Below, piece after piece: positions 17,260-26,213 of a stretch of DNA of 64,000 nucleotides (the first letter of the stretch is position 1; the number at the start of each line of letters is the position of its first letter). Made by a program: the position numbers and the translations under genes. Source of the DNA: Kosakonia sp. H02 (GTDB lineage: Bacteria > Pseudomonadota > Gammaproteobacteria > Enterobacterales > Enterobacteriaceae); NCBI GenBank assembly GCA_030704225.1, contig CP131915.1, positions 3,038,001-3,102,000 of the forward strand, given 5' to 3'. The notes beneath the pieces were generated by a model. That model made no database searches, was not told where the DNA came from, and worked only from the letters and a program-made list of their open reading frames with translations.

Positions 17260-19437
17260 ATGAGCGCAATATCCCTGATCCAACCGGATCGTGACCTTTT
17301 CTCCTGGCCCCAATACTGGGCGGCCTGCTTCGGCCCCGCGCCATTTTTGCCGATGTCGCGCGAAGAGATGGATCAACTTGGCTGGGATAGCTGCGACATT
17401 ATTCTGGTTACCGGCGACGCTTACGTTGACCACCCGAGTTTCGGTATGGCCATTTGCGGGCGCATGCTGGAAGCGCAGGGCTTTCGCGTCGGTATCATTT
17501 CTCAGCCGGACTGGAACAGCAAAGACGACTTTATGCGCCTTGGCAAACCGAACCTGTTTTTCGGCGTGACCGCCGGGAATATGGATTCGATGATCAACCG
17601 CTACACCGCCGACCGTAAGCTGCGCCATGACGATGCCTACACGGCGGATAACGTCGCCGGGAAACGCCCGGATCGCGCCACGCTGGTCTATACCCAGCGC
17701 TGTAAAGAGGCATGGAAAGAGGTGCCGGTGATCCTCGGCGGGATTGAAGCCAGCCTGCGCCGCACCGCCCATTACGATTACTGGTCTGACACCGTGCGCC
17801 GCTCGGTGCTGATTGATGCCAAAGCCGACATGCTGATGTTCGGCAACGGTGAGCGCCCGCTGGTGGAAGTGGCGCACCGTCTTGCCGCTGGTGAGCCGAT
17901 CGCGCAGATTCGCGATGTGCGCAACACGGCGATCATCGTAAAAGAAGCCTTGCCGGGCTGGAGCGGTGTCGATTCCACCCGCCTCGACACGCCGGGCAAA
18001 ATCGACCCGATTCCCCATCCTTACGGCGAAGATCTGCCGTGCGCGGATAACAAGCCGGTAGAGCCGCAAGCGCAGGAAGCCAAACGCGTTACGGTTCAGC
18101 CGCCGCGCCCGAAACCGTGGGAAAAAACCTATATTCTGCTGCCGTCTTACGAGAAGGTGAAAGCCGACAAAGTGCTGTATGCCCACGCGTCGCGTATTTT
18201 GCACCATGAAACCAACCCAGGCTGCGCCCGTGCGCTGCTGCAAAAGCATGGCGATCGTTACATCTGGATCAACCCGCCAGCCATTCCGCTATCAACGGAA
18301 GAGATGGACAGCGTGTTTGCGCTGCCTTACAAACGCGTGCCGCACCCGGCGTATGGCAACAGCCGTATCCCGGCCTACGAGATGATCCGCTTTTCGATTA
18401 ACATCATGCGCGGCTGCTTTGGCGGCTGCTCTTTCTGCTCGATTACCGAGCATGAAGGGCGCATTATTCAGAGCCGCTCGGAAGATTCGATCATCAACGA
18501 GATCGAAGCGATTCGCGACACGGTACCGGGTTTTACCGGCGTAATTTCCGATCTGGGTGGGCCGACGGCCAATATGTATATGCTGCGCTGCAAATCGCCA
18601 CGCGCCGAGCAAACCTGCCGCCGTCTTTCCTGTGTCTACCCGGATATCTGCCCGCATATGGATACCAACCATCAGCCGACCATCGATCTTTATCGCCGCG
18701 CCCGCGATTTGAAAGGCATTAAGAAAATCTTGATTGCCTCCGGTGTGCGTTACGATCTGGCGGTAGAAGATCCGCGTTATGTGAAAGAGCTGGCGACGCA
18801 CCACGTCGGCGGTTATCTGAAGATTGCCCCGGAACATACCGAAGAAGGGCCGCTGTCGAAGATGATGAAACCCGGCATGGGCAGCTACGATCGCTTTAAA
18901 CAACTGTTCGATACCTATTCGAAACAGGCGGGCAAAGAGCAGTACCTGATCCCGTACTTTATCTCCGCGCACCCCGGTACGCGTGATGAAGATATGGTGA
19001 ACCTGGCGCTGTGGCTGAAACGCCACCGTTTCCGCCTCGATCAGGTGCAGAACTTCTATCCGTCGCCGCTAGCTAACTCGACGACGATGTATTACACCGG
19101 CAAAAACCCGCTGTCGAAAATAGATTACAAGAGCGAAGAGGTGGTGGTGCCGAAAGGGGACAAACAGCGCCGTCTGCATAAAGCGCTGCTGCGTTACCAC
19201 GATCCGGCGAACTGGCCGATGCTGCGCCAGGCGCTGGAAGCGATGGGTAAAAAACACCTGATTGGTTCACGCCGCGAATGCCTGGTGCCGGCCCCAACGA
19301 TGGAAGAGATGCGCGAAGCGCGTCGCCAGAGCCGCCATGCGCAGCCTGCGTTGACCAAACATACGCCGATTGTGCATCAGCGCAGCAATGGTAAAAACGC
19401 CGCGCCCGCGAAGAAAAAACCCGCCCGCGTACGCTAA
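17260..19437 (+). CDS. ygiQ: YgiQ, radical-SAM protein (UPF0313)
   Basis: A 725-residue protein with an N-terminal cobalamin-binding-like region (about 40-200). The radical SAM cluster motif is in RGCFGGCSFCSITEHEGR, a CX3CX2C set that binds a 4Fe-4S cluster. The C-terminus is basic and low-complexity (KNAAPAKKKPARVR). The function of YgiQ is not established to my knowledge. A TATAAT at 17213-17218 could be its promoter -10. It sits between ftsP and the BIME, in E. coli order. Confidence 0.94.
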   Translation: MSAISLIQPDRDLFSWPQYWAACFGPAPFLPMSREEMDQLGWDSCDIILVTGDAYVDHPSFGMAICGRMLEAQGFRVGIISQPDWNSKDDFMRLGKPNLFFGVTAGNMDSMINRYTADRKLRHDDAYTADNVAGKRPDRATLVYTQRCKEAWKEVPVILGGIEASLRRTAHYDYWSDTVRRSVLIDAKADMLMFGNGERPLVEVAHRLAAGEPIAQIRDVRNTAIIVKEALPGWSGVDSTRLDTPGKIDPIPHPYGEDLPCADNKPVEPQAQEAKRVTVQPPRPKPWEKTYILLPSYEKVKADKVLYAHASRILHHETNPGCARALLQKHGDRYIWINPPAIPLSTEEMDSVFALPYKRVPHPAYGNSRIPAYEMIRFSINIMRGCFGGCSFCSITEHEGRIIQSRSEDSIINEIEAIRDTVPGFTGVISDLGGPTANMYMLRCKSPRAEQTCRRLSCVYPDICPHMDTNHQPTIDLYRRARDLKGIKKILIASGVRYDLAVEDPRYVKELATHHVGGYLKIAPEHTEEGPLSKMMKPGMGSYDRFKQLFDTYSKQAGKEQYLIPYFISAHPGTRDEDMVNLALWLKRHRFRLDQVQNFYPSPLANSTTMYYTGKNPLSKIDYKSEEVVVPKGDKQRRLHKALLRYHDPANWPMLRQALEAMGKKHLIGSRRECLVPAPTMEEMREARRQSRHAQPALTKHTPIVHQRSNGKNAAPAKKKPARVR

Positions 19438-19450
19438 ATAGACCGCAATT

Positions 19451-19533
19451 GTAGGCCGGATAAGCGTCAGCGCCATCCGGCGGTGTTTAGCCACTTCATG
19501 CCGGATGGCGGCGTCCCGCCTTATCCGGCCTAC
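19451..19533. repeat. BIME: two inverted REP elements
   Basis: GTAGGCCGGATAAGCG with its partner CGCCATCCGGC (19451-19481) and the inverse copy GCCGGATGGCGG with CGCCTTATCCGGCCTAC (19500-19533) are textbook enterobacterial REP sequences in head-to-head arrangement. They lie between the convergent ygiQ and dkgA genes, where BIMEs usually stabilise mRNA ends or stop transcription. They can bind DNA gyrase or IHF. Confidence 0.93.
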
Positions 19534-19548
19534 GATTATATCCGGCCT

Positions 19549-20376
19549 TTAGCCGCTGAACTGGTCCGGGTCTGGCCCCAGGCGTTTACCCTGATCCAGT
19601 TTGGCGATTTCACCCAGCTCATCTTTATCGAGGCGGAAATCCCAAACGTCGAAGTTCTCGACGATACGCGCAGGCGTGACCGATTTCGGGATCACCACCA
19701 GGCCGCTATCCAGATGCCAGCGAATAACAATTTGCGCTGGCGTTTTGCCATATTTATCTGCCAGTTCACGAATAATTTTCTGATCAAAAACGCCTTCGCC
19801 ACCCTGCGCCAGCGGGCTCCAGGACTCGGTCTGGATCTTGTGCGTCGCGTTCCAGGCATGTAACTGACGCTGTTGCAGCAACGGATGCAGCTCAATCTGG
19901 TTGATAACCGGGATCACGCCGGTCTCATCGATGATCTTTTGCAGATGATGAGTCTGGAAATTACACACGCCGATACTTTTTATCAGCCCCTGTTTTTGCA
20001 ACTCGATCATGCCTTTCCAGGCTTCAACGTAATGATCCATCGCCGGGACCGGCCAGTGCATCAAATAGAGATCGACATAATCGAGTTGTAACTTTTCGAG
20101 GCTCTCTTTCAATGCTTCAGCCGGGCGTTTCTGATCGCCATTCCATAATTTCGTGGTAATGAACAACTCTTCACGCGGCACGCCCGCGCTGGCTAATGCT
20201 TTACCAACACCGTCTTCGTTCTTGTAGGCTGCGGCGGTATCGATGGAGCGATACCCAACTTCCAGCGCCTTATGGATGGCGGTAACCACTTCCTCGTTGC
20301 TCGCTTTCCACACGCCAAGACCCAGTTGCGGCATCAGGTTGCCGTCAGAGAGTTTAATCACGGTTGGATGTGTCAT
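19549..20376 (-). CDS. dkgA: DkgA (YqhE), 2,5-diketo-D-gluconate / methylglyoxal reductase
   Basis: A 275-residue aldo-keto reductase, the E. coli length. Visible features include GYRSIDTAAAYKNE with the catalytic Asp and Tyr, ITTKLWNGD with the catalytic Lys, YLMHWPVP with the active-site His, and VIPKSVTPARI for NADPH binding. It reduces 2,5-diketogluconate, methylglyoxal and other aldehydes. It lies about 100 bases downstream of yqhD on the same strand, and YqhC activates both in E. coli. Confidence 0.96.
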   Translation of the reverse strand: MTHPTVIKLSDGNLMPQLGLGVWKASNEEVVTAIHKALEVGYRSIDTAAAYKNEDGVGKALASAGVPREELFITTKLWNGDQKRPAEALKESLEKLQLDYVDLYLMHWPVPAMDHYVEAWKGMIELQKQGLIKSIGVCNFQTHHLQKIIDETGVIPVINQIELHPLLQQRQLHAWNATHKIQTESWSPLAQGGEGVFDQKIIRELADKYGKTPAQIVIRWHLDSGLVVIPKSVTPARIVENFDVWDFRLDKDELGEIAKLDQGKRLGPDPDQFSG

Positions 20377-20478
20377 GCATTTCTCCTTTGAATAGGCTTA
20401 CCGGGACGAGCCCGGTAAGGTGGTTTGCATTAAGTGTGGTCGAAAAACCCAAAAACGGAAGCTGTGCTGTGTAAGACC

Positions 20479-21642
20479 TTAGCGAGCGGCTTCGTAAATG
20501 CGGCGGCTCACATCCAGCGTAATGTCTTGATGTTCGCCCAGTTTCGTCATGCCGTGCTCTTCCAGTTTCGCCAGCAATGCCGGAATAGAACTGCCATCCA
20601 GGCCGTAACCGGAAAGATACGTCGGCACGCCCATACGCTCGAAGAAATTGCGCGTAGCGGCAATCGCAGCATCAATGCGTTCGCTTTCGGAGCCTTCAGT
20701 GATATTCCACACGCGCTCTGCGTATTGCAGCAGTTTTTCGCGTTTGGTATCGCGTTTCTCATTCCACAGCGCAGGCAGCACAACGGCCAGGGTTTGCGCA
20801 TGATCAAGACCGTGCATCGCCGTCAGTTCGTGGCCCAGCATATGGGTTGCCCAATCCTGCGGCACGCCCGCGCCAATTAAACCGTTCAGCGCCTGCGTCG
20901 CCGCCCACATTACATTGGCGCGCACGTTGTAGTTTTCCGGCTCCTGCAACGCTTTCGGGCCTTCTTCAACCAGCGTCAGCAGAATGCCTTCGGCGAAACG
21001 ATCCTGGATTTTGCCATCGACCGGGTACGTTACGTACTGCTCTACAGTATGGACAAAGGCGTCAACAACGCCATTCGCCACCTGACGCGGGGGCAGGGTG
21101 TAGGTGTAAACCGGATCGAGCACCGCGAAAACCGGCTGCACGAACGCGGAGTGGAAGGCCTGTTTATCACCGGTAGCTTTACGGGAAACCACCGCACCGG
21201 CGTTGGACTCAGAGCCAGTGGCTGGCAGCGTCAGGACGGAGCCCATCGGAATGGCGCTTTTGATTTCGCTGCCGCGGGTTTGCAGAATGTGCCATGGATC
21301 AACGCCGTCTGCGTAATGCGCCGCAGCGGCGATAAATTTGGTGCCGTCCAGCACGGAACCGCCGCCGACCGCCAGCAGGAACGTAATGTTGTCATCGCGG
21401 ACAATTTGCACCGCTTTCATCAGCGTTTCATACGTCGGGTTGGGTTCGATGCCGCTGAACTCGCGCACATCCAGCCCTTGCAGCGCGCTGTAAACCTGGT
21501 CGAGAACACCGTTTTTCTTCACGCTGCCGCCGCCGTAGGTGATCAGCACGCGGGCGTTAGCAGGGATTTGCGCACGCAGGTCGGCAATGGCGCCTTTGCC
21601 AAATAAAATGCGCGTCGGGGTATGCAGATTAAAGTTATTCAT
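20479..21642 (-). CDS. yqhD: YqhD, NADPH-dependent aldehyde/alcohol dehydrogenase
   Basis: A 387-residue type-III metal-dependent dehydrogenase, E. coli length, starting MNNFNLHTPTRILFGKGAI. Codons upstream of this start are not conserved. NADPH loop GGGSVLDGTKFIAAAA and metal ligands in VVDAFVHTVEQ (Asp, His) and AMHGLDHAQT (His) are present. It detoxifies short aldehydes from lipid peroxidation and reduces furfural and isobutyraldehyde. It is divergent from its activator gene yqhC; the 195-bp gap should hold the YqhC site. Confidence 0.97.
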   Translation of the reverse strand: MNNFNLHTPTRILFGKGAIADLRAQIPANARVLITYGGGSVKKNGVLDQVYSALQGLDVREFSGIEPNPTYETLMKAVQIVRDDNITFLLAVGGGSVLDGTKFIAAAAHYADGVDPWHILQTRGSEIKSAIPMGSVLTLPATGSESNAGAVVSRKATGDKQAFHSAFVQPVFAVLDPVYTYTLPPRQVANGVVDAFVHTVEQYVTYPVDGKIQDRFAEGILLTLVEEGPKALQEPENYNVRANVMWAATQALNGLIGAGVPQDWATHMLGHELTAMHGLDHAQTLAVVLPALWNEKRDTKREKLLQYAERVWNITEGSESERIDAAIAATRNFFERMGVPTYLSGYGLDGSSIPALLAKLEEHGMTKLGEHQDITLDVSRRIYEAAR

Positions 21643-21837
21643 TGCTCGTTCCCTTCTGAATGGGTGAAAAAATCCCGTGGCGGAAGTCCGCCAGATGAAG
21701 GTTATTGTGGGCGCGGGCAGGGACACGCTCAATGCACATTCCTGCCGATGTCTTGCCTTTTTCTCCGCGCTGCTGGAGAAAATGCACAAAACTTTGCACA
21801 CTGTAGCGGTCGAAATCGCTTGCCGGAGTGGCAATAA

Positions 21838-22737
21838 ATGAACCGTGATGAGATTTGCCTTCACCTGACCAGAAAGGTTAAGCAGCTGAAAGATAATGAA
21901 AATAGATTAAGTGCGCTGTTGCCGGATATCCGCCTGCTGTACGGTACGCAGCCCGGTACTCGTACCCCGGTGATGTATCAACCAGGGATCGTTTTTCTCT
22001 TCTCCGGCCATAAAATTGGCTATATCAACGAGCGCGTTTTTCGCTACGACACTAATGAATATCTGCTGCTGACGGTTCCGCTGCCGTTCGAGTGTGAAAC
22101 CTTTGCCACGCCGGACGTGCCGCTGGCGGGTATTCGCCTGAATGTCGACATCCTGCAATTGCAGGAGCTGCTGATGGATATTGGCGAAGACGAACATTTT
22201 CACCCCGATGTTGCCGCCAGCGGCATTAACTCGGCGGTGTTATCGGAAGAGATCCTCTGCGCGGCGGAGCGGTTGCTGGATGTGATGGAGCGCCCGCTGG
22301 ATGCGCGTATTCTGGGTAAACAGATTATTCGCGAGATGCTTTACCACGTGCTCACCGGGCCGCGCGGCGGTGCGCTGCTGGCGCTCGTCAGCCGCCAGAC
22401 CCATTTCAGCTTAATCAGCCGGGTGCTGAAACGCATTGAAAGCCAGTACACGGAAAACCTCAGCGTTGACCAACTGGCGGCGGAGGCCAACATGAGTGTC
22501 TCGGCGTTTCACCATAACTTCAAATCGGTGACCAGCACCTCGCCGCTGCAATACCTGAAAAGCTACCGCCTGCATAAAGCACGGATGCTGATGGTGCATG
22601 ACGGAATGAAAGCTGGTGCAGCGGCGATGCGTGTGGGATACGAAAGCCCGTCGCAGTTCAGCCGGGAGTTTAAGCGCTACTTCGGCCTGACGCCGGGGGA
22701 AGATTTGGCGAGAATTCGCACCATGCAGGGAATGTAG
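21838..22737 (+). CDS. yqhC: YqhC, AraC-family aldehyde-responsive activator
   Basis: A 299-residue regulator with an N-terminal AraC-N sensor (DIRLLYGTQPGTRTPVMYQP, GHKIGYINERVFRYD-type segment). The C-terminal helix-turn-helix pair is LAAEANMSVSAFHHNFKSVT and AAMRVGYESPSQFSREFKRYF. In E. coli it senses glycolaldehyde and other aldehydes and switches on yqhD-dkgA. The gene is divergent from yqhD, which supports the assignment. Confidence 0.94.
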   Translation: MNRDEICLHLTRKVKQLKDNENRLSALLPDIRLLYGTQPGTRTPVMYQPGIVFLFSGHKIGYINERVFRYDTNEYLLLTVPLPFECETFATPDVPLAGIRLNVDILQLQELLMDIGEDEHFHPDVAASGINSAVLSEEILCAAERLLDVMERPLDARILGKQIIREMLYHVLTGPRGGALLALVSRQTHFSLISRVLKRIESQYTENLSVDQLAAEANMSVSAFHHNFKSVTSTSPLQYLKSYRLHKARMLMVHDGMKAGAAAMRVGYESPSQFSREFKRYFGLTPGEDLARIRTMQGM

Positions 22738-22743
22738 GAGAGA

Positions 22744-22765
22744 CCCTCTTCCGCCGGGAAGAGGG
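22744..22765. terminator. Stem-loop between yqhC and yghB
   Basis: CCCTCTTCC, loop GCCG, GGAAGAGGG starts seven bases after the yqhC stop and just ahead of the end of convergent yghB. Bidirectional terminator likely; no long T tract. Confidence 0.6.
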
Positions 22766-22772
22766 AACAGAT

Positions 22773-23432
22773 TCAGGCGTTACAGTACTTTTTCTTCACA
22801 ATCACGGCGACCGCGCCGATAAGGCCGACCACCAGCAGGAAAACCGGCAGCAGCATCAGAAAGGTCATCACCTGATCTTCATGACGTTTGACGAACGGGA
22901 TCATGCTGATGGCATAACCGAGCGAGGTCACCACGCAAACCCACAGCAGCGCGCTCAGCCAGTTAAAGAACTGAAAACGGCGATTCGACAAGCCGGAAAT
23001 GCCCGCCATGGTCGGCAGCAGGGTGCGGATAAAGGCGAGAAAACGCCCTGCCAGCAGCGCCAGCAAACCGTGACGATCAAACATATAGGTGGCGCGCTCG
23101 TGGTATTTCATTGGCAACTGTGACAGCCAACTTTTCACCAGCCGCGTATTGCCAAGCCAGCGGCCCTGGATGTAGCTCAGCCAGCAGCCCAGGCTGGCGG
23201 CGGAGGTGAGGATCGCAATCGTCGAGACGAAGTCCATGCAGCCGCGCGCAATCAGTGCGCCAGCCAGTAACAACAAGCTGTCACCGGGTAAAAATGAGGC
23301 AGGAAGCAAGCCGTTTTCTAAAAAGAGCGTGGCAAACATCACTAAATAAACAACGCCCACAACATGCGGGTTCGCCAGCGCAGCAAAGTCGTGATGCCAG
23401 AGCGCAGCAATAATATCTTGAATAACAGCCAT
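22773..23432 (-). CDS. yghB: YghB, DedA-family inner-membrane protein
   Basis: A 219-residue polytopic membrane protein (E. coli 219). It has the DedA signatures ENGLLPASFLPGDSLLLLAG in the first third and GRFLAFIRTLLPTMAGIS in the middle, the latter with the conserved arginines. DedA proteins are proposed lipid or proton-coupled transporters needed for envelope homeostasis; YghB acts redundantly with YqjA in E. coli division and drug resistance. It is convergent to yqhC and downstream of metC on the same strand. Confidence 0.96.
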   Translation of the reverse strand: MAVIQDIIAALWHHDFAALANPHVVGVVYLVMFATLFLENGLLPASFLPGDSLLLLAGALIARGCMDFVSTIAILTSAASLGCWLSYIQGRWLGNTRLVKSWLSQLPMKYHERATYMFDRHGLLALLAGRFLAFIRTLLPTMAGISGLSNRRFQFFNWLSALLWVCVVTSLGYAISMIPFVKRHEDQVMTFLMLLPVFLLVVGLIGAVAVIVKKKYCNA

Positions 23433-23549
23433 GGACTTTCCTGTGGTACCGCGTAGAGGAGGCTATTGTACTCCAGTTCGCCAAAAACACCTTGATCCGG
23501 GGCGCAACAAACGGAGAATTTTCTTAAATGCAGCCCCGGTCACTCAGGT

Positions 23550-24737
23550 TTACACGATGCGCTGAAAGCCTGCCACTAAATCCTCTATCAGATCGTCAAC
23601 GTTCTCTAAACCAATGTGCAATCGGATTAATGTGCCGTCGAAATCAACTTCGCCTTCCGGGCGAATGGCAGCAATATGTTCCGGTTGGTTTGCCAGGATT
23701 AACGATTCATAGCCGCCCCACGAGTAAGCCATGCTGAACAGCGAGAAATGGTCGAGATAATTCGCCAGCTCTTCATTATTTAGCCGCTTGTCCAGCACAA
23801 ACGAGAACAGGCCGCTGCTGCCGGTAAAATCCCGCTTCCAGAACTCGTGACCTTTGCTGCCTGGCAATGCTGGATGATTCACCCGCGCGACCTGCGGATG
23901 CGCGGCCAGCCATTGGGCAATTTTCAGGCTGCTTTCATGGTGCTGGCGCAAACGCACACCCAGCGTGCGCAGCCCGCGGCTGGTCATATACGCGGTGTCG
24001 GCATCGAGCATTTGCCCCATTAAGTAAGCGTTTTCGCGCAGTTGTTCCCAACAGCGAGCGTTGGACACGGCGGTGCCGACCATCGCATCGGAATGACCAA
24101 TCAAATACTTGGTGCCCGCCTGAATCGAGATATCGATATCGAATTCCAGCGCTTTGAACAGAATGCCCGCCGCCCAGGTATTGTCGATCATGATGATCGC
24201 GTCCGGCGCGACACTGCGTACCGCCTGGACAATCGCCGGAACGTCATGCACTTCCATGGTGATAGATCCGGGAGATTCCAGGAACACAACTTTGGTGTTG
24301 GGCTGGACCAGCCGGACAATGCTTGCACCGATCATCGGATCAAACCAACTGGTGGTGACGCCGAGTTTGGCGAGAATTTTAGTACTGAAATCCTGGGTGG
24401 GTTCGTAGGCGGTGTTGGTCATCAACACATGATCGCCTTGTTCGACAAACGCCAGAATGGTATTCGCCACTGCCGCCGCGCCGCAAGGGAACAATGCGCA
24501 GCCCGCGCCGCCTTCCAGTTCGCACATCGCTTCCTGTAATGAGAAATGCGTTAACGTGCCGCGACGACCATAAAAAAGCTCGCCGTTGGCGCGGTTGCGC
24601 GTGGCGTGTTTTTTGGCTTCGACCGTTTCAAATACCAAAGAAGAGGCGCGCTGGATAACGCTGTTCACCGACCCCAGTGAGTATTTTTTGCTGCGCCCTG
24701 CGTTCACCAGAGCGGTATCAAGATGCTTTGCCGTCAT
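23550..24737 (-). CDS. metC: Cystathionine beta-lyase
   Basis: A 395-residue PLP enzyme (E. coli 395), starting MTAKHLDTALVNAGRSKKYS. The PLP lysine is in AGTKYLIGHSDAMVGT, and cofactor-contact residues lie in IMIDNTWAAG. It converts cystathionine to homocysteine in methionine biosynthesis. Tandem met-box-like octamers 20-43 bases upstream indicate MetJ repression. It is divergent from exbB, as in E. coli. Confidence 0.97.
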   Translation of the reverse strand: MTAKHLDTALVNAGRSKKYSLGSVNSVIQRASSLVFETVEAKKHATRNRANGELFYGRRGTLTHFSLQEAMCELEGGAGCALFPCGAAAVANTILAFVEQGDHVLMTNTAYEPTQDFSTKILAKLGVTTSWFDPMIGASIVRLVQPNTKVVFLESPGSITMEVHDVPAIVQAVRSVAPDAIIMIDNTWAAGILFKALEFDIDISIQAGTKYLIGHSDAMVGTAVSNARCWEQLRENAYLMGQMLDADTAYMTSRGLRTLGVRLRQHHESSLKIAQWLAAHPQVARVNHPALPGSKGHEFWKRDFTGSSGLFSFVLDKRLNNEELANYLDHFSLFSMAYSWGGYESLILANQPEHIAAIRPEGEVDFDGTLIRLHIGLENVDDLIEDLVAGFQRIV

Positions 24738-24756
24738 GTTTGCTTAACCTGGTTTT

Positions 24757-24780
24757 ATACGTCTGGATGTCCAGACTACC
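24757..24780 (-). promoter_or_regulatory. Tandem met boxes (MetJ operator) for metC
   Basis: Three adjacent octamers, ATACGTCT, GGATGTCC and AGACTACC, match the AGACGTCT met box at about 7, 5 and 5 of 8 positions. They lie directly upstream of metC. MetJ binds such tandem arrays with S-adenosylmethionine. Confidence 0.65.
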
Positions 24781-24899
24781 ATGATTGCGCAGCGATGCAT
24801 CAGGTGAGGTGAATTATTCTAAAAAACGACCAGTGGGCTGTGTTTACTGCGTCAACGCAAAGAAAAAGTGCTTTGTTTTGTGCACTATGTAAATACTAA

Positions 24900-24914
24900 T
24901 GAGAACTACTATCA
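24900..24914 (+). promoter_or_regulatory. Fur box upstream of exbB
   Basis: TGAGAAC-T-ACTATCA matches the 7-1-7 Fur site TGATAAT-N-ATTATCA at 11 of 14 positions and lies 78 bp ahead of the exbB start. This fits iron repression of exbBD. Confidence 0.7.
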
Positions 24915-24991
24915 ATTCGACGCCTTTTTGATATTATGGCGCATAGTTTTTTATGAACAGTTTTTTGTGACTTGCATCCCGGAGAAACAGA

Positions 24992-25723
24992 GTGGGTAAT
25001 AATTTGATGCAGACGGATCTATCCGTATGGGGTATGTATCAGCACGCTGACATCGTCGTTAAGATCGTGATGATCGGCCTGATTCTGGCGTCAGTTGTGA
25101 CGTGGGCGCTCTTCTTCAGTAAAAGTGTTGAGATGATTTCACTCAAGCGTCGCCTTAAGCGTGAACAGCAATTGCTGGCGGAGGCCCGCTCGCTGGATCA
25201 GGCAACAGAGATTGCCTCTACGTTCCACGCCAGAAGTCTGAGCTCACTGTTGATCAATGAAGCCCAGAACGAACTGGAGTTATCCGCAGGTAGCGAAGAC
25301 AACGAAGGGATTAAAGAGCGTACCGGGTTCCGCCTTGAGCGTCGCGTGGCCGCAACCGGTCGTTATATGGGGCGTGGGAATGGTTTTCTCGCCACCATCG
25401 GTGCGATTTCCCCGTTTATCGGTCTGTTTGGCACCGTCTGGGGCATCATGAATAGCTTTATTGGTATTGCACAGACGCAAACCACCAACCTCGCGGTTGT
25501 CGCACCAGGGATTGCAGAAGCGCTGCTGGCGACGGCGATTGGCCTGGTCGCTGCAATTCCGGCGGTGGTGATTTACAACATTTTCGCCCGCATGATTGGC
25601 AGCTATAAAGCGACCCTCGGCGACGTTGCCGCGCAGGTTCTGCTGCTGCAAAGCCGCGATCTTGACCTGGCCGCCAGCAATGCGCAGCCGGTTCGTACCG
25701 CTCAGAAATTACGGGTAGGTTGA
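24992..25723 (+). CDS. exbB: ExbB, TonB-system proton channel subunit
   Basis: A 243-residue inner-membrane protein (E. coli 244) that starts at GTG after the Shine-Dalgarno GGAGA and reads MGNNLMQTDLSVWGMYQHAD. Three TM segments are evident (about 23-43, 133-155 and 175-195), with LATIGAISPFIGLFGTVWG and the pore region ALLATAIGLVAAIPAVVIYN. With ExbD it uses the proton gradient to energise TonB for siderophore and vitamin B12 uptake. It is followed by exbD after six bases and preceded by a Fur box. Confidence 0.97.
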   Translation: MGNNLMQTDLSVWGMYQHADIVVKIVMIGLILASVVTWALFFSKSVEMISLKRRLKREQQLLAEARSLDQATEIASTFHARSLSSLLINEAQNELELSAGSEDNEGIKERTGFRLERRVAATGRYMGRGNGFLATIGAISPFIGLFGTVWGIMNSFIGIAQTQTTNLAVVAPGIAEALLATAIGLVAAIPAVVIYNIFARMIGSYKATLGDVAAQVLLLQSRDLDLAASNAQPVRTAQKLRVG

Positions 25724-25729
25724 TACGCC

Positions 25730-26155
25730 ATGGCAATGCGTCTTAATGAAAACCTGGACGATAACGGCGAAATGCACGAAATCAACGTCACGCCATTTAT
25801 CGACGTGATGTTAGTGCTGCTGATTATCTTTATGGTGGCCGCGCCGCTTGCCACGGTTGATGTAAAAGTGAATCTGCCTGCATCTTCCAGCCAGCCGCAG
25901 CCGCGCCCGGAAAAGCCGATTTACCTGTCGGTAAAAGCGGATAACACCATGTTCATCGGTAACGATCAGGTCACGGATGAAACGATGGTTAACCAGCTCA
26001 ATGCGTTAACCGAAGGGAAAAAAGATACCACCATCTTCTTTCGCGCGGACAAAACCGTGGACTACGAAACAATGATGAAGGTGATGGATACCCTGCACCA
26101 GGCGGGCTATCTGAAGATCGGTCTGGTGGGCGAAGAGGTCGCGGCAGCGAAATAG
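25730..26155 (+). CDS. exbD: ExbD, TonB-system proton channel subunit
   Basis: A 141-residue protein (E. coli 141) with one N-terminal TM helix. The essential protonatable Asp25 is in INVTPFIDVMLVLLIIFMVA, and a periplasmic domain follows. It works with ExbB and TonB. The pair ends at a strong terminator about 20 bases downstream. Confidence 0.97.
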   Translation: MAMRLNENLDDNGEMHEINVTPFIDVMLVLLIIFMVAAPLATVDVKVNLPASSSQPQPRPEKPIYLSVKADNTMFIGNDQVTDETMVNQLNALTEGKKDTTIFFRADKTVDYETMMKVMDTLHQAGYLKIGLVGEEVAAAK

Positions 26156-26176
26156 CCCGACGCGGACGAAAAGTAA

Positions 26177-26206
26177 AAAGCTGGCGATAACCGCCAGCTT
26201 TTTTTA
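26177..26206 (+). terminator. Rho-independent terminator of exbBD
   Basis: AAAGCTGGCG, 5-base loop, CGCCAGCTTT followed by a run of T (26200-26205). A classic terminator shape; the flanking A/T runs would also serve the convergent yghA. Confidence 0.9.
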
Positions 26207-26213
26207 TGCCTGT

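Noticed and set aside
17200..18249. Long minus-strand frame inside ygiQ
   Set aside because: It is a shadow of the conserved radical-SAM gene. Its Arg/His/Ala-rich translation has no family likeness.
19451..19533. CRISPR or transposon ends
   Set aside because: The repeats are REP palindromes with no regular spacers or transposase gene.
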